From positions 108,704,852-108,768,851 of the forward strand of contig CM066728.1 in the NCBI GenBank assembly GCA_033961575.1: a stretch of 64,000 nucleotides of DNA. Direction: 5' to 3'. Of this stretch, positions 34,385-46,447 are shown in pieces (positions within the stretch are counted from its first letter, which is position 1; every line of letters begins with the position of its first letter). Source of the DNA: Aselliscus stoliczkanus (Eukaryota > Chordata > Mammalia > Chiroptera > Hipposideridae). The notes beneath the pieces were generated by a model. That model did not search any database, had not been told where the DNA came from, and saw nothing but the letters and a program-made list of their open reading frames with translations. The position numbers were made by a program, and so were the translations under genes.

Positions 34385-36767
34385 TGTTTTCTCATTTTAC
34401 AGACCCTGGTCATATACACTTTCATTTAAATTCAAACATTTTTGGCAAAAACAAACTCGAAGCAGGTATAGGTGTGGCTCAGAGGGGGTAAAGTCACAAG
34501 GGAGTTAAGACCAGATGGGACTATGTCTTCCAACTTCACAGCCAATGATGACTCTTTCCACTCATTCTGATTTATAAGCCCAGTGAGATGACGGCATACT
34601 TAGAGAGCACATCATTAATAGAAAGCGGAAAGAATGAAATTACCACTCACTTTCGATGACTCTCCAATTAAGAGAAATTAGAGAACGAAGGGATAATGAA
34701 GTCCAGTTATAAATTATGTCCACAGTCATGGCGGATGCTAAATTGATTCTTCTAAACTTTTTTGGTGCTGAACTTGGAACTGACATTGGAGCTTGCTCTT
34801 GGGGTGAGCCTCAGAGCTCCTATGCTGTGGACAGCCCTCGGCTTCTTCCTGTCCATCTGATCCGAACCCCTGATCAGAGCACCTCTGGGGCAAATCTCAG
34901 CTAATATCAGAAGGGTTTCTTTGAAAAGGGAGTGAACTAAGGAGATTCTAGAAGAAGCTGCTTGCCCTTGCCTCATGCACACACGGCGGAACCCAGATGT
35001 GAGCTGTATACATGCTGGGACTGTGAAGATGGGCAGCTGCCTTGGGGAGTGGTCCGAAGACTGTCCAGGTGAGTGTCCAAACCTCTTCCTATTTGTCCTG
35101 ACAAGTGCCCAACTAAAGCCTCTATAGACACAACCCTGCCAGCGGCACTCCTGCAATTCCGTGCCTGCTCTCACACCTTGGGTGCCAGTACGGTGGATAT
35201 GAAGAGAAGAGACATACCCATCATTTCTGCATGACATCATCTTTTCAGGGGAAGAAGAATAAATGAGAAGAGAGTCAGCGGAACTGCACTAATTCTTATT
35301 CTGCCAATCAAGCAACACCCTGAGCATCCTCAGATAAAAATGAAAGATGCAAGCAGTGAACTGCACAGTGAGGCCATCACGGCAAAAAGCTCAAGGGCTT
35401 CTGCATTCATAGATTTTTATGAGAAGTAACTCAGATGAGATGACTGTGGCTGACACTGCAGAATAAAGGGACTTTTCTGCTGCCGTTTGCTGGACATTAA
35501 CTTGTTAGCTCCTGATATGTATGGATATTGTGGACACATTAAGGCTTTGTCATTGTAGCCACCAGACTACAGATTTTCTTCCTGGGACTCGCCCTTCTAA
35601 GTTTCACTAATAATTCTGTCTTTGACAGAATCGCATCAAATATTAGCTAAAAACAGTGATTCTTGTTCAGGATCTTGTATGCACCACTAGCTAACAAGAC
35701 AACAACGCAATCATGGCTTGGGGCTTCTGTGATGGAAGTCAGGCGAGCACCCTGGCCTCAGCTCTGCCACTCGTTTCATGGACGGTGGGCCAACTGTCAT
35801 GTCACTGGTTCCCAGGGCCCTGCAGCCTGAGAGGCATTTCTGCTTCTCTTCCACTTCTAGATTTCTCCCACTCTGTAAGGTGTCAGGAGGAAGACATCCT
35901 TGAGTGTGGCAGCAGAAATGAAATATAATTTAAGAATTGCTTTTGGTAATTGTTAAAAACCTGTGGTTTTCTCCATTAGAAGAAATGATGGGAGAATATA
36001 CATAATATATGTGTACATATCATACATGTGCACTATCTGTATACATATATCTATAGCTACAGATACCTACTTAGCTATAGATGTAGGTAAATAGATAGAT
36101 GTCTTTAATTTTGTCATGATACACATTAGTAGGCATGCATGCACAGATTTCTAGGACAACTGTGGAGAATAAAGTGCATTTGCATTGTCATAGGCTTTTC
36201 TTAAAGGTGTTCTGATATCTGATCTTTCTGGAGCTGAAGAAGTGGCCCTCTCCTCTTGTTTCCCTGCAGGTACAAATGCAAATGCTCGCGTAAATGACAC
36301 TGGTGAGGCCTCCTCCTGCCGCTGACCCCAGCCCTCGGCGTGAGGGAAGGTGCACGGCCCAGACACAGTGTGGACAGGCTCACGCGGGGGTGAATAACTC
36401 ATAAACTGCAGCCCTGCCAAAGAGAAAAGAGCGCCCATTTTCTGCCAGGAAACAGAAACTGAGATCAGCATAAGGATGGAAGTCGTGGCTAACGAGAAAA
36501 TGCTGTTACATTAAAAAATATTTACTGACTAATTGGAATAGCTACATCAGTATCTATAAGCTTGGGAATTCTCAGCTTTGGCACGCCAATAAAAATGTCT
36601 GTCAAACAGTACGCAGATTTCTAAGAGCACTAAGTTGACAGGTGAAAGTCTGATGTCTGATAAAATACTGAATCCTAGGCAATGATTTCTCATGAAAACA
36701 GCACGTTTTTCCACCAGCTCCTTGGCTCATGCTGACATGAGCTCAAGCCTGGTTTGGGTTAGGAGCA

Positions 36768-37310
36768 TGTTTCAGCATCTATGGCTGCAAAACGCATCAC
36801 CCCAAAGCTGGGGCTTTAGAATACAATGTATTTTCTTTTCCCAGGATTCTGTGTCTTGGTTGGGGGTGGTTCCTTTGCTGGTCTTGCTGTGGGTCAGTCA
36901 CAACTGCATTCAACTGGATGGTTGGCTAGAAAGCCCAAAATGGCCCCAGTTACACGTGTGTCTGGCAGTTGCTGCTGGCAGGAGCTGGGCCTTGCTTCTC
37001 TTCCAAGTGGCCACTCATCCTCCACTGGAATGGACTTCTGAATGGTGATCTTGGGGCAGCAGCCTCAGAAAGCAAGAACGGTCTTCAGGGCCTCAGAAGG
37101 CTGGGCTCCAGAATTCACACAGCCTCGTTCCCCATATTCTATTAGTCCAAGGGAGAAACAGCCCGCACCCCCAGATTCCAGGTATGGGGAAAATGACCAT
37201 GTTTTCCATCAGATGCAGAGTGGATGACAGGTGTTTCCAGCATTCGCAGCTCCAAAGGCATGGTGGATCCAAGGGTGACATACTGTCCACAGTCCCTGGA
37301 GGCCCACGGC
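36768..37310 (-). repeat. LTR-like old repeat
   Basis: The order TATGGCTGCAAAACGCATCA, TGGTTGGGGGTGGTTCCTTT and CCATATTCTATTAGTCCAAG resembles an old mammalian LTR in antisense. Ends are approximate. Confidence 0.45.
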
Positions 37311-38604
37311 CTCTCTCCATGAGGGCTTCCGGGTGCCCAGCTTTAAGTCAAGTCTCATCCATCTTGGATTCCAACTTGACTTTCTGTGAATTCACCTCAT
37401 GCTCATCTCTACACACAACTCATCTTTCTTCTTCTAATTCTCATCCAAACACTTGCTTCAGGCTGGACTTACATAGGATAAGACACACGAGGACCAGCTC
37501 TCGATGAGGAAACAAGGTGAACGCTACACTCACATTGTGCTTTCTGTCTCAAATTAACACGGCAAAAGAGTCTTAGAAATGCCTTACAGAAAACAAGACA
37601 TACAATGGAAATTAAGCATCGACCTGCAAATACAACGATTCCCTTTCAAGCTGAGATGGTTTTAGACATAAATTCATGTGAACTAGTTCAGAAAAAAGAA
37701 CTGCGTTTTTTAAAAACATTTAACTTTTTTTAAAGACAGTAAAAGTACACCAAAAGTTGGATAGGATTGAGGAGGGTTCTTTTAATAAATAATTTTGGAA
37801 AGAAAGGAGGAAAATTAATGCAATGGCATTCAAATGTCTTTCAGGATTCACTCTTCAGCGACCCACTGAAATATCTGGGAATGGTCTCTTCTCTGCTTAG
37901 GGATTTCACTAAAATATTTCTTCTGGTAGCTGATAAAAACATACCATACTACAGCCCACTACCCAAAGCAAGATGCTGTTTGCCTATGATACAGGCAACT
38001 ATGATAGAGAAGGAGATCTCTAAAAGAAGCATCCAATATTTCAATTCAGTTGACAGACCTCAGGCTTCTTACTCAACTTGGATTCAAAACTGTGAAACTT
38101 ACATAAAATGAGATGCCTGATGCTCCGTCATCCTGTACTCAATACTGCAAAACTATAGAATAAAAAAAAATCATGCTTCGAAGTACCATCCATTTAAAAA
38201 GTGAAACAGAATTATTAACTTTTGGAAATAGTAATTATTTCAAAAAAAAATCATGATAATAACCATATGTGCAAATGTTCTGCTCTAGCTGAATGCCTCT
38301 ACCAGCAAAAGTATGCTATCAACTTCAGCACAGTATCAACAGCATTAACTGTTATCAGTTACCTAGTGAGTCCACTGATCCCTTCCACACCGTTAAAAAG
38401 ACTTGGAATGTAAGCATCTCCACAAAGTTCATTATCTGATCCAGTCCACCTACAACTTTCCACCGTTTCATTCAGAACATTCCAGAAAGTTGGGTCTGCA
38501 CACTCTCACCTGTTCTAGTGTGTGTTTTGTTTCTTTATTCGTTCTCTAAATCTGCTCTTGCTCCTCATCTTACAATAACCATTAAAGGGAACTGGAAAAG
38601 CCCC

Positions 38605-38690
38605 TCCTAATAGGGTTGCTGTGGGTTAAAGGAATTAATGTTTGCAAAGGTCTTAGAGCAGTGCCTGGTCACAGGGAGCCCGTAGGTTAG
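38605..38690 (+). mobile_element. MIR SINE fragment
   Basis: GGTTGCTGTGGGTTAAAGGA, then AATGTTTGCAAAGGTCTTAG and AGCAGTGCCTGGTCACAGGG match the 3' half of MIR. Confidence 0.65.
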
Positions 38691-40230
38691 CCTGATGGTT
38701 GGGAAGTTTCCCTGGATTAGATCAAGCCCATGTACATTGTTCTGTTTTTCTGAATTAGCAGTGGTTTCATAGTCAGTAACACCCACTTGTCATTAATCAT
38801 TCTCTAGCTCTTTCACTTACATTGGTTACCCCAGCTACAGTCAAAATCACTTTGGAGGGTAGGAGCAGCTGGGAGAGATAATACATTTTATTTATATATC
38901 CTTTGTAATTCTACGTATTCACTACACTTACTACATGATCAGTCATTCTGGTTCTGTTTGTGGATGACTATACGTGCATAAAAAAAACAGGTGGCCAGAT
39001 TTATGTGTCATAGTATAGAGTAGGACTTCACTCTCTAACAAAAGGGCCAACATTTATCAAAAGCAACAAAGAAAATTCACCAACTATGGAAACAACACAA
39101 ACAAGGGCATGGCCCTGTATCATAAACCCCCAAAACCAATGGCCAAGCAGAGAAGATTGCAGAGCTGAGCATGAGGTGGGGTACGCATGACTCTCAACCC
39201 TGCCACTCCTCCAAGCCATCTCACTGAGTAGACCAAGTCCAGAAAATTCTTACTAACACCCACAAACCTGGACACAGACAAAGTCATCCTCAATTTCTGA
39301 CTGAGGGATGATGGGGGAGCATGGCATGCTAGAAATAGTAGGGTATGCTAGCTACTTTCAAGGGTGCGCCTGCTAGATCCCAAATAAATTAGGGGAATAA
39401 TCCACCACTGCCACAGCTGATACAGTTGGGGGACAATCCAACGCCAGTCAGTGTCAATTGGACACAGATGCACTGAGATGTGAACCCCACCTTTTGGACC
39501 CCTACAAGTGGGAGATGGATCCCAGAGAACAGTCCTTCCTCCTGTGCCATCCTTCATGGGACACATGAGGTGTAGAAACCGAAGGTGCTCAAGTACCAGC
39601 CGGATGTAAATGATCAAAGCACGTAGGTGGCCCAGGACACATCCCCATAGACGCAGGGAATGTCAGTGAACAACAGAGCATCTTCCAGGATACGGCGGCC
39701 TCCTTGGGGTTTGCCCGTCATGTTTCACCTGCGAGTCCTCTTTGAGGCCTCTGACTACTGTGGACCATCAGTCACAGCTTCTTCTATTCCTCCACCTTCT
39801 TGCCTTTGCTGTGGGGCCTCAGTCTCACTGTGGGCAGAGAGCTAAACATCCCATGGTGCCCAGGCCAGGCCCCACAGCCTTGGAGGATCTGGCTTAGTGT
39901 CAACAGTACAAAGCGAGAGGATTCCTGCTTCAGGCATCCTATTCCATTGCCTGCCGGGTACATTGCATGGGGTTAAAATTTCCTTGTGTTTAAGAATGTG
40001 ACAGATAACTTGGTCAGTAATATCACAATATGCTTCTTGTCTTTGGAACTCACAAGCCTTGGAGAATCACCCCATGTTATGGATACAAGCAAATGTGGGC
40101 TATTTTGTGCTGAATGAAACAAGGGACTTGCCAGCATCCGAGTCATGGGTCTGCGCAGACCCCGGGGGTTGACAGTAAAAATGGCGACTAGCAGGCTGCA
40201 GAGGTGGGCTTGCCAAGGGGCGAATGACAC

Positions 40231-40583
40231 TGTATGAGTCCGCCAGGGCTGCTGTAACAAACTATCACAGACTGGGCAGCTTAAACAACAGAAATGCATC
40301 TCCTCATGGGTCCGGAGGCTGGAAGGCTGAGCTCCCAGTCTGGGCAGGTTTGGTTTCTCCTGTGACCTCTCTGGCTTGCGGATGGCTCTCTTTTCCCTGT
40401 GTGTCAGTGTCTAGTCTCTTCTCGTAAGGACACCGGTCAGGTTGGGTTAGAGCCTGCCCATGCTATTGCCTTCATTTTAACTTAATTCCCTCTTTAAAGA
40501 TCCTATATCTAAACAGTCACATTCGGAGGTACTATAGGTGACAGCGTCAGCATGTGACTTTGGGAGGACAGAGTTCAGCCCCA
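40231..40583 (-). mobile_element. LTR-class mammalian repeat
   Basis: The block opens TGTATGAGTCCGCCAGGGCT and GCTGTAACAAACTATCACAG, continues TGGGCAGCTTAAACAACAGA, and ends near TTTGGGAGGACAGAGTTCAG. It is a very common old mammalian interspersed repeat, read in antisense. Confidence 0.65.
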
Positions 40584-40989
40584 GCAGAACCCTCACCCGC
40601 AGGACAGAAGGAGGTGGTCAGCACACAGGCCCCCGTGTGGCAGATGGCTTCTCCCTGCTCTGTGTTGCTCAGACTTGTCCCCACAGCCTCTACATCTCCA
40701 GTGCCTCTCTTGTTTAAATATCCTCAAAGCTCTTTAAATATTCTCCTGTCTGTCTTCTAACTGTGCTGTCCCCATGTTGCTGCCTTCTCCGGGTCCCTGT
40801 CTCACAGCTTCGCCTAAACTATGCAGCAGGAGAAGCTACTGCTGGGCAGCTTCTGAGGTTCACCGCTTGCAAGGAGCCATTTCCTCTGTGGGGCTGTGGG
40901 GTTCCAGCGTCTTGTAGCCTCACAGTAAAGAAGTGGAGTTAAACCACTTGGGGGACCTGACGCAGAGCCTCCATCCACAGAGGCTAGAG

Positions 40990-41435
40990 CAGGGGCGGGC
41001 AAACTCGTTCTGTAAAGGGCCAGAAACAAATAGCTCGGGCTTTTGTACCTTTCCATCTCTGTCACAACTACTCAGTTCTGCCATCCTAGCAGGAAAGCAG
41101 CCACAAACGAGGAGCAAATGAATGAGCGTGGCTGTGTGCCAATACTTTATTTGTGGAACGGAAACTTTAATTTCATATAATTTTCATGTGTCATGAAATA
41201 TTATTTTTCTTTTTTTTTTTTTGAGGGCAGTGTCATTGGCCCTCATATGTGGGACCCGAACCGGGGATGCTGGCTTCCCAAGCCAGCGCTTAACCACCGC
41301 GCCACTCTGTGGGCCCTCTTTTGATTTTTAAAAAAATCACTTAACAATGTAAAAAATATTCTTAGCTCAGGAGGATGTACAGAAACAGAATGGTGGGCCA
41401 GATTTGGCCCAGGGGCTGCAGCTGGATGGCTCCTG
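40990..41435 (+). mobile_element. Charlie-like nonautonomous hAT, split by a SINE
   Basis: The left end CAGGGGCGGGCAAACTCGTT and TGTAAAGGGCCAGAAACAAA, then ATGAGCGTGGCTGTGTGCCA, are typical of an old mammalian hAT element. The right part GGTGGGCCAGATTTGGCCC ends near 41435. Possible 8-bp target duplications are GGCTAGAG and GTGTAGAG (six of eight match). The short SINE at 41209-41316 lies inside. Confidence 0.78.
41209..41316 (-). mobile_element. Short tRNA-derived SINE inserted in a hAT element
   Basis: This is a third copy of the short SINE, again with the T run on the left and the tRNA head on the right (GCCACTCTGTGGGCC). It splits the hAT element spanning 40990-41435, so it is younger than that element. 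The target duplication is not clear because both flanks are T-rich. Confidence 0.9.
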
Positions 41436-41689
41436 GTGTAGAGAAAGTTCTATGGAAAGTGACACTTAAAAGCACTGCAGACACATTAGAACTGTCGCTG
41501 ACAACTGAATTAAGGACAGTGAGGTGCATATATCCTTCCTCCGAAGGGTGTTGTTTTGTTATTTCCATAACCTGTCTCTCATCTGTTACTCAACATGCTG
41601 CAGTTGGCAATAAAAGCCATAAAATGGATCTTCTTGGGAAGTAATATTTCTGAGTAATTACCAAGTTCTCAGTTGAGGAGGAGCATGCA

Positions 41690-42010
41690 GCAGCTCAGAC
41701 CACAGGCTTGGTGGTCCCAAGCCTGGGAGTAAATCCCAGCTCTCCCACTGCCTTGGGTCTCGATGGTGTTGACTTATGCGGGAGTCTGGTCATGTCTTGG
41801 GTTTCAGTGGCTGGTGGCAGTGGAAATGGCCATCTTGCATCATAATTCAGGATGATGGTGGGGCAGCAAGATCACTGCACACAAACCAGGAGGTTGAGAT
41901 TCAAGTCTGAGCTGGCCAGTACTTGGAATGAGACTTCAGGCCACCCCTAACCTCTCTGGGCCTTGTGTGCCTCACCCTAGAATGGAAGGGTGGGACTAAA
42001 CCATCACAGT
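41690..42010 (+). mobile_element. MIR-like fragments
   Basis: Two stretches resemble MIR: GGGAGTAAATCCCAGCTCTC at about 41727 and CCTAACCTCTCTGGGCCTTG at about 41947, the latter followed by a CTAGAATGGAAGGGTGGGAC stretch. Confidence 0.5.
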
Positions 42011-44377
42011 CTCCTTGTGATAGAAGCTGGTGAAGCAATAGTTCTATGACACTTATTTTTAGATAAAGAAAAAAAAAAACTCAACTCAAGTTTAGTTGCA
42101 AAAAAAGTATCTCATTTCCCTACTCAATAGCTAATACTGCAGCCATCAGAATTCAGAACACATGTTGCTTGATTTACAGTGGCAACCAGTAATTTGTGTG
42201 AGAAATACTTAATTTAGAAGAACGCACATGTCATTTTTTTTCATAATCAAGTAAGAGTTACAATTACTTTGATTCATATGCTGTCACAAATGTCTCCATT
42301 GCACACACAGTGAACAATACAAAGTTTTAAGGCAGCTCTTTGATGGAGAGAAGTATTTCTCAGTTGTGTAATTAATACTAAACATAAATCCTCCTCCATT
42401 TTCCTCTCAAATGTCATCGGCCCACTGGAGCATCATCTTTTGTGTGTGGATCACTGTAGGAACATCACAGAATACACTCATTTTTACTGAGTTTTGCTCT
42501 GCAGCATTCTAACTTTTGCCAGAATAAGTAGAAAACATGAAAAATAACCAACAAAATGAAAAAAAAAATGCCTCCACTTCAACTTTTTCTCCCATTTTCA
42601 CCTACTTCTTAACATGTAGCAATTGTTAAAATAATATTGTTCTATCAAAAGTCAGATGAATCAAAATGTTTTCCCATGTTTGACTTAGAAGTCAAGGAGA
42701 TACAGGATTCCAGGCAAGATGGCAGACTAGGTGAAGGCTGTGCTTGTGGCCTTCCATGACTACATTAAAATTACAACTAGATTATAGAACAATCAATCCT
42801 GAGAATCATCTAAAGTGTAGCTGAACAGAACTTCTATAACTAAGGATATAAAGAAGAAGCCACATTGAGATTTGTAGGAGGGGCAGAGACACAAAACACG
42901 CTGGTCCTAATGCCAACGTGTAGTGTTTGGGCATCCGGAGGGATATCTCAAAGATGGAGGTTCCCCTGAGAGCGAGGGGTCCCATCCCCACACTGGGATC
43001 CCAGCCCAGGGTTCCAGTGCCAGGAAGAGAAGCCCCCACAACATCTGGCTGTAAAGATTCTGCCCCTCTGGGTGAGGCATCTTCTTAAAGGGCCCACACA
43101 CTCACCTCACTCACCCTGGGCTCCAACCAAGGGACAGCAGCTCAAGAGGTGCCAGAGGCATACAGGGAAAGACTATGTTGTGTGATTTCAGGGTGAGGGC
43201 TAGAGGGACAGCTGCCATTATCCCTGTGTGGAGCCTGCCTCACATGTAGCCTACAGGTGGGCGCCATCTTTCCTGTGTTGAGCCTTCCCCCATAGGCCAA
43301 ATCTGAAACTGCATTGGCCTGGTGAACACTACTCGCCCCACCACAGTGATTTCCTGGTACCCCGCCCTAACTGCCTCCCTCAGAGCTGCCTTGCAACTGT
43401 TCCCAACCCATGCTGAAATCTTTCTTGGATAACTCTTGGGGGTCTGTGGGCCTGAGGCGGGTGGTAGTTGCACGTGGTATGCTCTGGAACTTTTGTGAGG
43501 GGCCCCAGGGTCAACCCTGAGACCAAACCTGAATTTACATTAACCTGGTGAACACTGGCCCCACCCTGGTGACAACCTGGGACCCTGTCTCACCCAACTT
43601 GCATTACTGACAAAACCTCTTCCAGTGGCTGAGACTTACAGATAGCCTGCAGGGTGGCATCAAGCCTCAGAGGTACCTTGGGCCTTTTGCTAAGCTGCCC
43701 CAGGCCTAGTAATGCCAGCTGGCCTTGGTTCTCAGTGTAGCATCTCCCATGTGCCCTCCAGATCCAGCATAGGCAGAAATCAAATGTGGATAGCTTTGTA
43801 GCCCCTACCAGGTAGCCCCAGAGTGGTCACAGGCAGGGGCTGACCTAGGTCTGCATGGGAGCCCCTCCCAGAAGCCCCAGAACTTACACACCAGGAGGCT
43901 GGCTTCAGACCACAAAAGGGCACTATTGAACTAGCACTACAAGTGGCACACCCAAAGGGTGGTCTTATAGGCACACAAGCTCACTGGGGTGAATCCCCCT
44001 CTCTAGGATCAATCCATACAAAGTGAGACTAGAGAGAACAAAATTAACATAATAAAGGCTATATATAACAAACCCACAGCTAACATCATACTCAATGGGA
44101 AAAAGCTAGAAGCATTTTCCTTAAGATCAGAAACAAGACAAGGATGTCCACTTTCACCTCTTTTATGCAACACAGTCCTGGAGGTCCCTAGCTACAGCAG
44201 CCAGACAAGGGAAGGAAATAAAAGGCATCCAAATTAGAAAGGAAGAAGCAAAATTTTCATTATTTGCAGATAACATGATATTAGATATAGAGAACCCCAA
44301 AGATTTTACCAAAAAATGATTCAAACTGATAAATTCAGTGAAGTAGCAGCATGCAAACTTAATATTCAGAAATCAGA

Positions 44378-44508
44378 GGGTTGGCTGAGTGGCGCAGTTG
44401 GTTAAGAGCTCGCTCAAGAGTGTGAGCTGAGCTCGGAGCAACAGCAGTTCGATGCCAGCCCAAGCTGAGCTGAGGCTGAGCTGCCACTGGCTTAGTTAAA
44501 AAAAAAGA
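44378..44508 (+). mobile_element. Third SINE variant inserted in L1
   Basis: It starts GGGTTGGCTGAGTGGCGCAG with the A box TGGCGCAGTTGG and a B box GTTCGATGCC, then a body of GAGCTGAGCTC-type repeats unlike the other SINEs here, and ends TTAGTT with an A-rich tail. It interrupts the L1 ORF2 remnant and is flanked by AGAAATCAG at 44368-44376 and 44509-44517. Confidence 0.88.
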
Positions 44509-46130
44509 AGAAATCAGTTACATTCTATACACCAATAACTACCAGAAAGAGAAATTAAGAAAACAATCCCATTTATAATTGCATCCAAAAAAGTTAGGAA
44601 AAATATTCAACCACAGAGGTAAAAGATGTGTACTTGGAAAATTATAAGACACTGAAGAAAGAAAATGAAGAAGACACATTAACTGGAAACATATACTGTG
44701 TTCAAATGCCGAGGGCATTTTTCACAGAACTAGGACAAATAATCCTAAAATTTACATGGAACCATAAAGGACCCCAAATGGTCACAGCAATATTCATCAA
44801 GAAGAACAAAGTGGGAGGTATCATGCTACCCGATATCAAACTATACTACAAGGCGACAGTAATCAAAAACAGACACATGGATCAATGGAACAGAATAGAG
44901 AGCCCAGAAATAAACACATGACTATATGGTCATTTAATCTATGATAAAGAAGGCAGGAATATACAATGGGGTAAAGATAGCCTACTTAATAAATGGTGTT
45001 GGAAAAACTGGACAGATACATGCAAAAAAATGAAACTGAGCCACCTTCTTATTCCACATAATCAAAATAGATGGAACTCAAAATGGATTAAAGACTTAAA
45101 TGTAAGACCTGCAAACCATAAAACCCCTAGAAGAAAACATAGGAAATAAACTTTCAGACATTATCCTTAGTAATATTTTTTCTGATATATCTCCGCAGGA
45201 AAAGAAAACAAAAGAAAAAAAAATAAACCAATGAGGCTATATCAAAATAAAAAACTTTTGCACAGTAAAGGAAACCATCAATAAAACAAAAGGACAGCTT
45301 ACTGAATGGGAGGAGATATTTCCCAATGATATATCTGATATGGAGTTAATATCCAAAATAAAAAACTCATATAACTCAACACCAAAAAAACCCCAAACAA
45401 TCCAATTAAAAAAAAAAACAGGCAAAAGACCTGAATAGACATTCCTCCAAAGAGGAAATACAGATGGTCAATAGACATCTGAAAATATGCTCAGTATCAC
45501 TAATCAACAGAAAAATGCAAATTAAAACCACAGTAAGATATCACCTCACACCTGTCAGAATGGCTGTCATCAATAAATCAACAAACAAGTGTTGGAGAGA
45601 TTGTGGAGAAAAGGGAACCCTCATGCAATGCTCTGATTGCAGCCACGATGGAAAACAGTTTGGAAGTTCCTCAAAAAATTAAAAATAGAACTGCCTTATA
45701 ACTCAGCAATTTCACTTCTGGGTATTTATCTGAAGAAATCCAAAATAATAAATGATATATGCACCCCTATGTTCATTACAGCATTATTTACAATAACCAA
45801 GATATGAAAGCCACCTCAGATCCAAAAATACATCACTGGATAAAGAAGATGTGGTACATATATAGTGGAACATTACTTGACCATAAGAAATGAAATCTCA
45901 CCATTTGTGACAACATCAATGGATCTAGAGGATATCATGCCAAGTGAAATAAGTCAGACAGGGAGAAAAAAATATCATATGATCTCACTTACATGTGGAA
46001 TCTAAAGAACAAAATAAATAAAAAACCAAAACAGAAACAGCCTTATGAATACAGAGAACAAAGTGATAGTTGCCAGATGGGAGGGTGGATGGGGGGCTGG
46101 ATGAAAAAGGTGAAGGGACTAAGAATACAA

Positions 46131-46447
46131 TTTTTTTTCCCATTTATTTATTTATTTATAATTAGTTTCAGGTGTACAACACAGTGCAATAGTTATACTG
46201 TTTACCCCTCAAAGTGACAACCCCCCTCCCCCAATTCGCCACCCCACTCCTCCTCCCCATATCATATATATCTATTACACTTCCTCTGACTCCCTTCCAC
46301 AGTATAATCCACATCCCGTGACTATCTATATATTCAATTACAGTTGGTATACAATATTATACAACCTCAGCTTCAGGTGTACTGTGCAGTGATCAAGCCT
46401 CTACTCCATCCATGAAATGGTCTCCCTAACAAGACATGTGACCATCT
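46131..46447 (-). mobile_element. 5'-truncated L1 3' end inserted inside the older L1
   Basis: The left edge is a T run, the right edge is the truncated 5' end, and the minus strand reads ACACCTGAAACTAATTATAAA before the A tail, an L1 3' terminus. The host L1 continues across it: AAGAATAC occurs on both sides (46121-46128 and 46448-46455) as an 8-bp target duplication. Confidence 0.85.

Larger units (their letters stand above)
30399..41000 (-). other. ADCY2: ADCY2 large upstream intron, part 1
   Basis: No exon is recognised. Contents seen: a short SINE (31037-31144), a composite SINE with an inverted partner (33885-34384), an LTR-like repeat (36768-37310), a MIR (38605-38690) and another LTR-like repeat (40231-40583). 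A MIR-like trace lies near 30580-30710. The stretches 31145-33884, 34385-36767, 37311-38604 and 38691-40230 hold nothing I can name apart from a TCCC-rich tract near 32455-32470 and AT-rich single-copy-looking DNA. Confidence 0.85.

Noticed and set aside
34752..35240. 162-codon minus-strand frame
   Set aside because: No homology recognised, low-information composition and no conserved splice or start context.
44628..44921. 97-codon frame resembling reverse-transcriptase flank
   Set aside because: It is a remnant of L1 ORF2, not a host gene.
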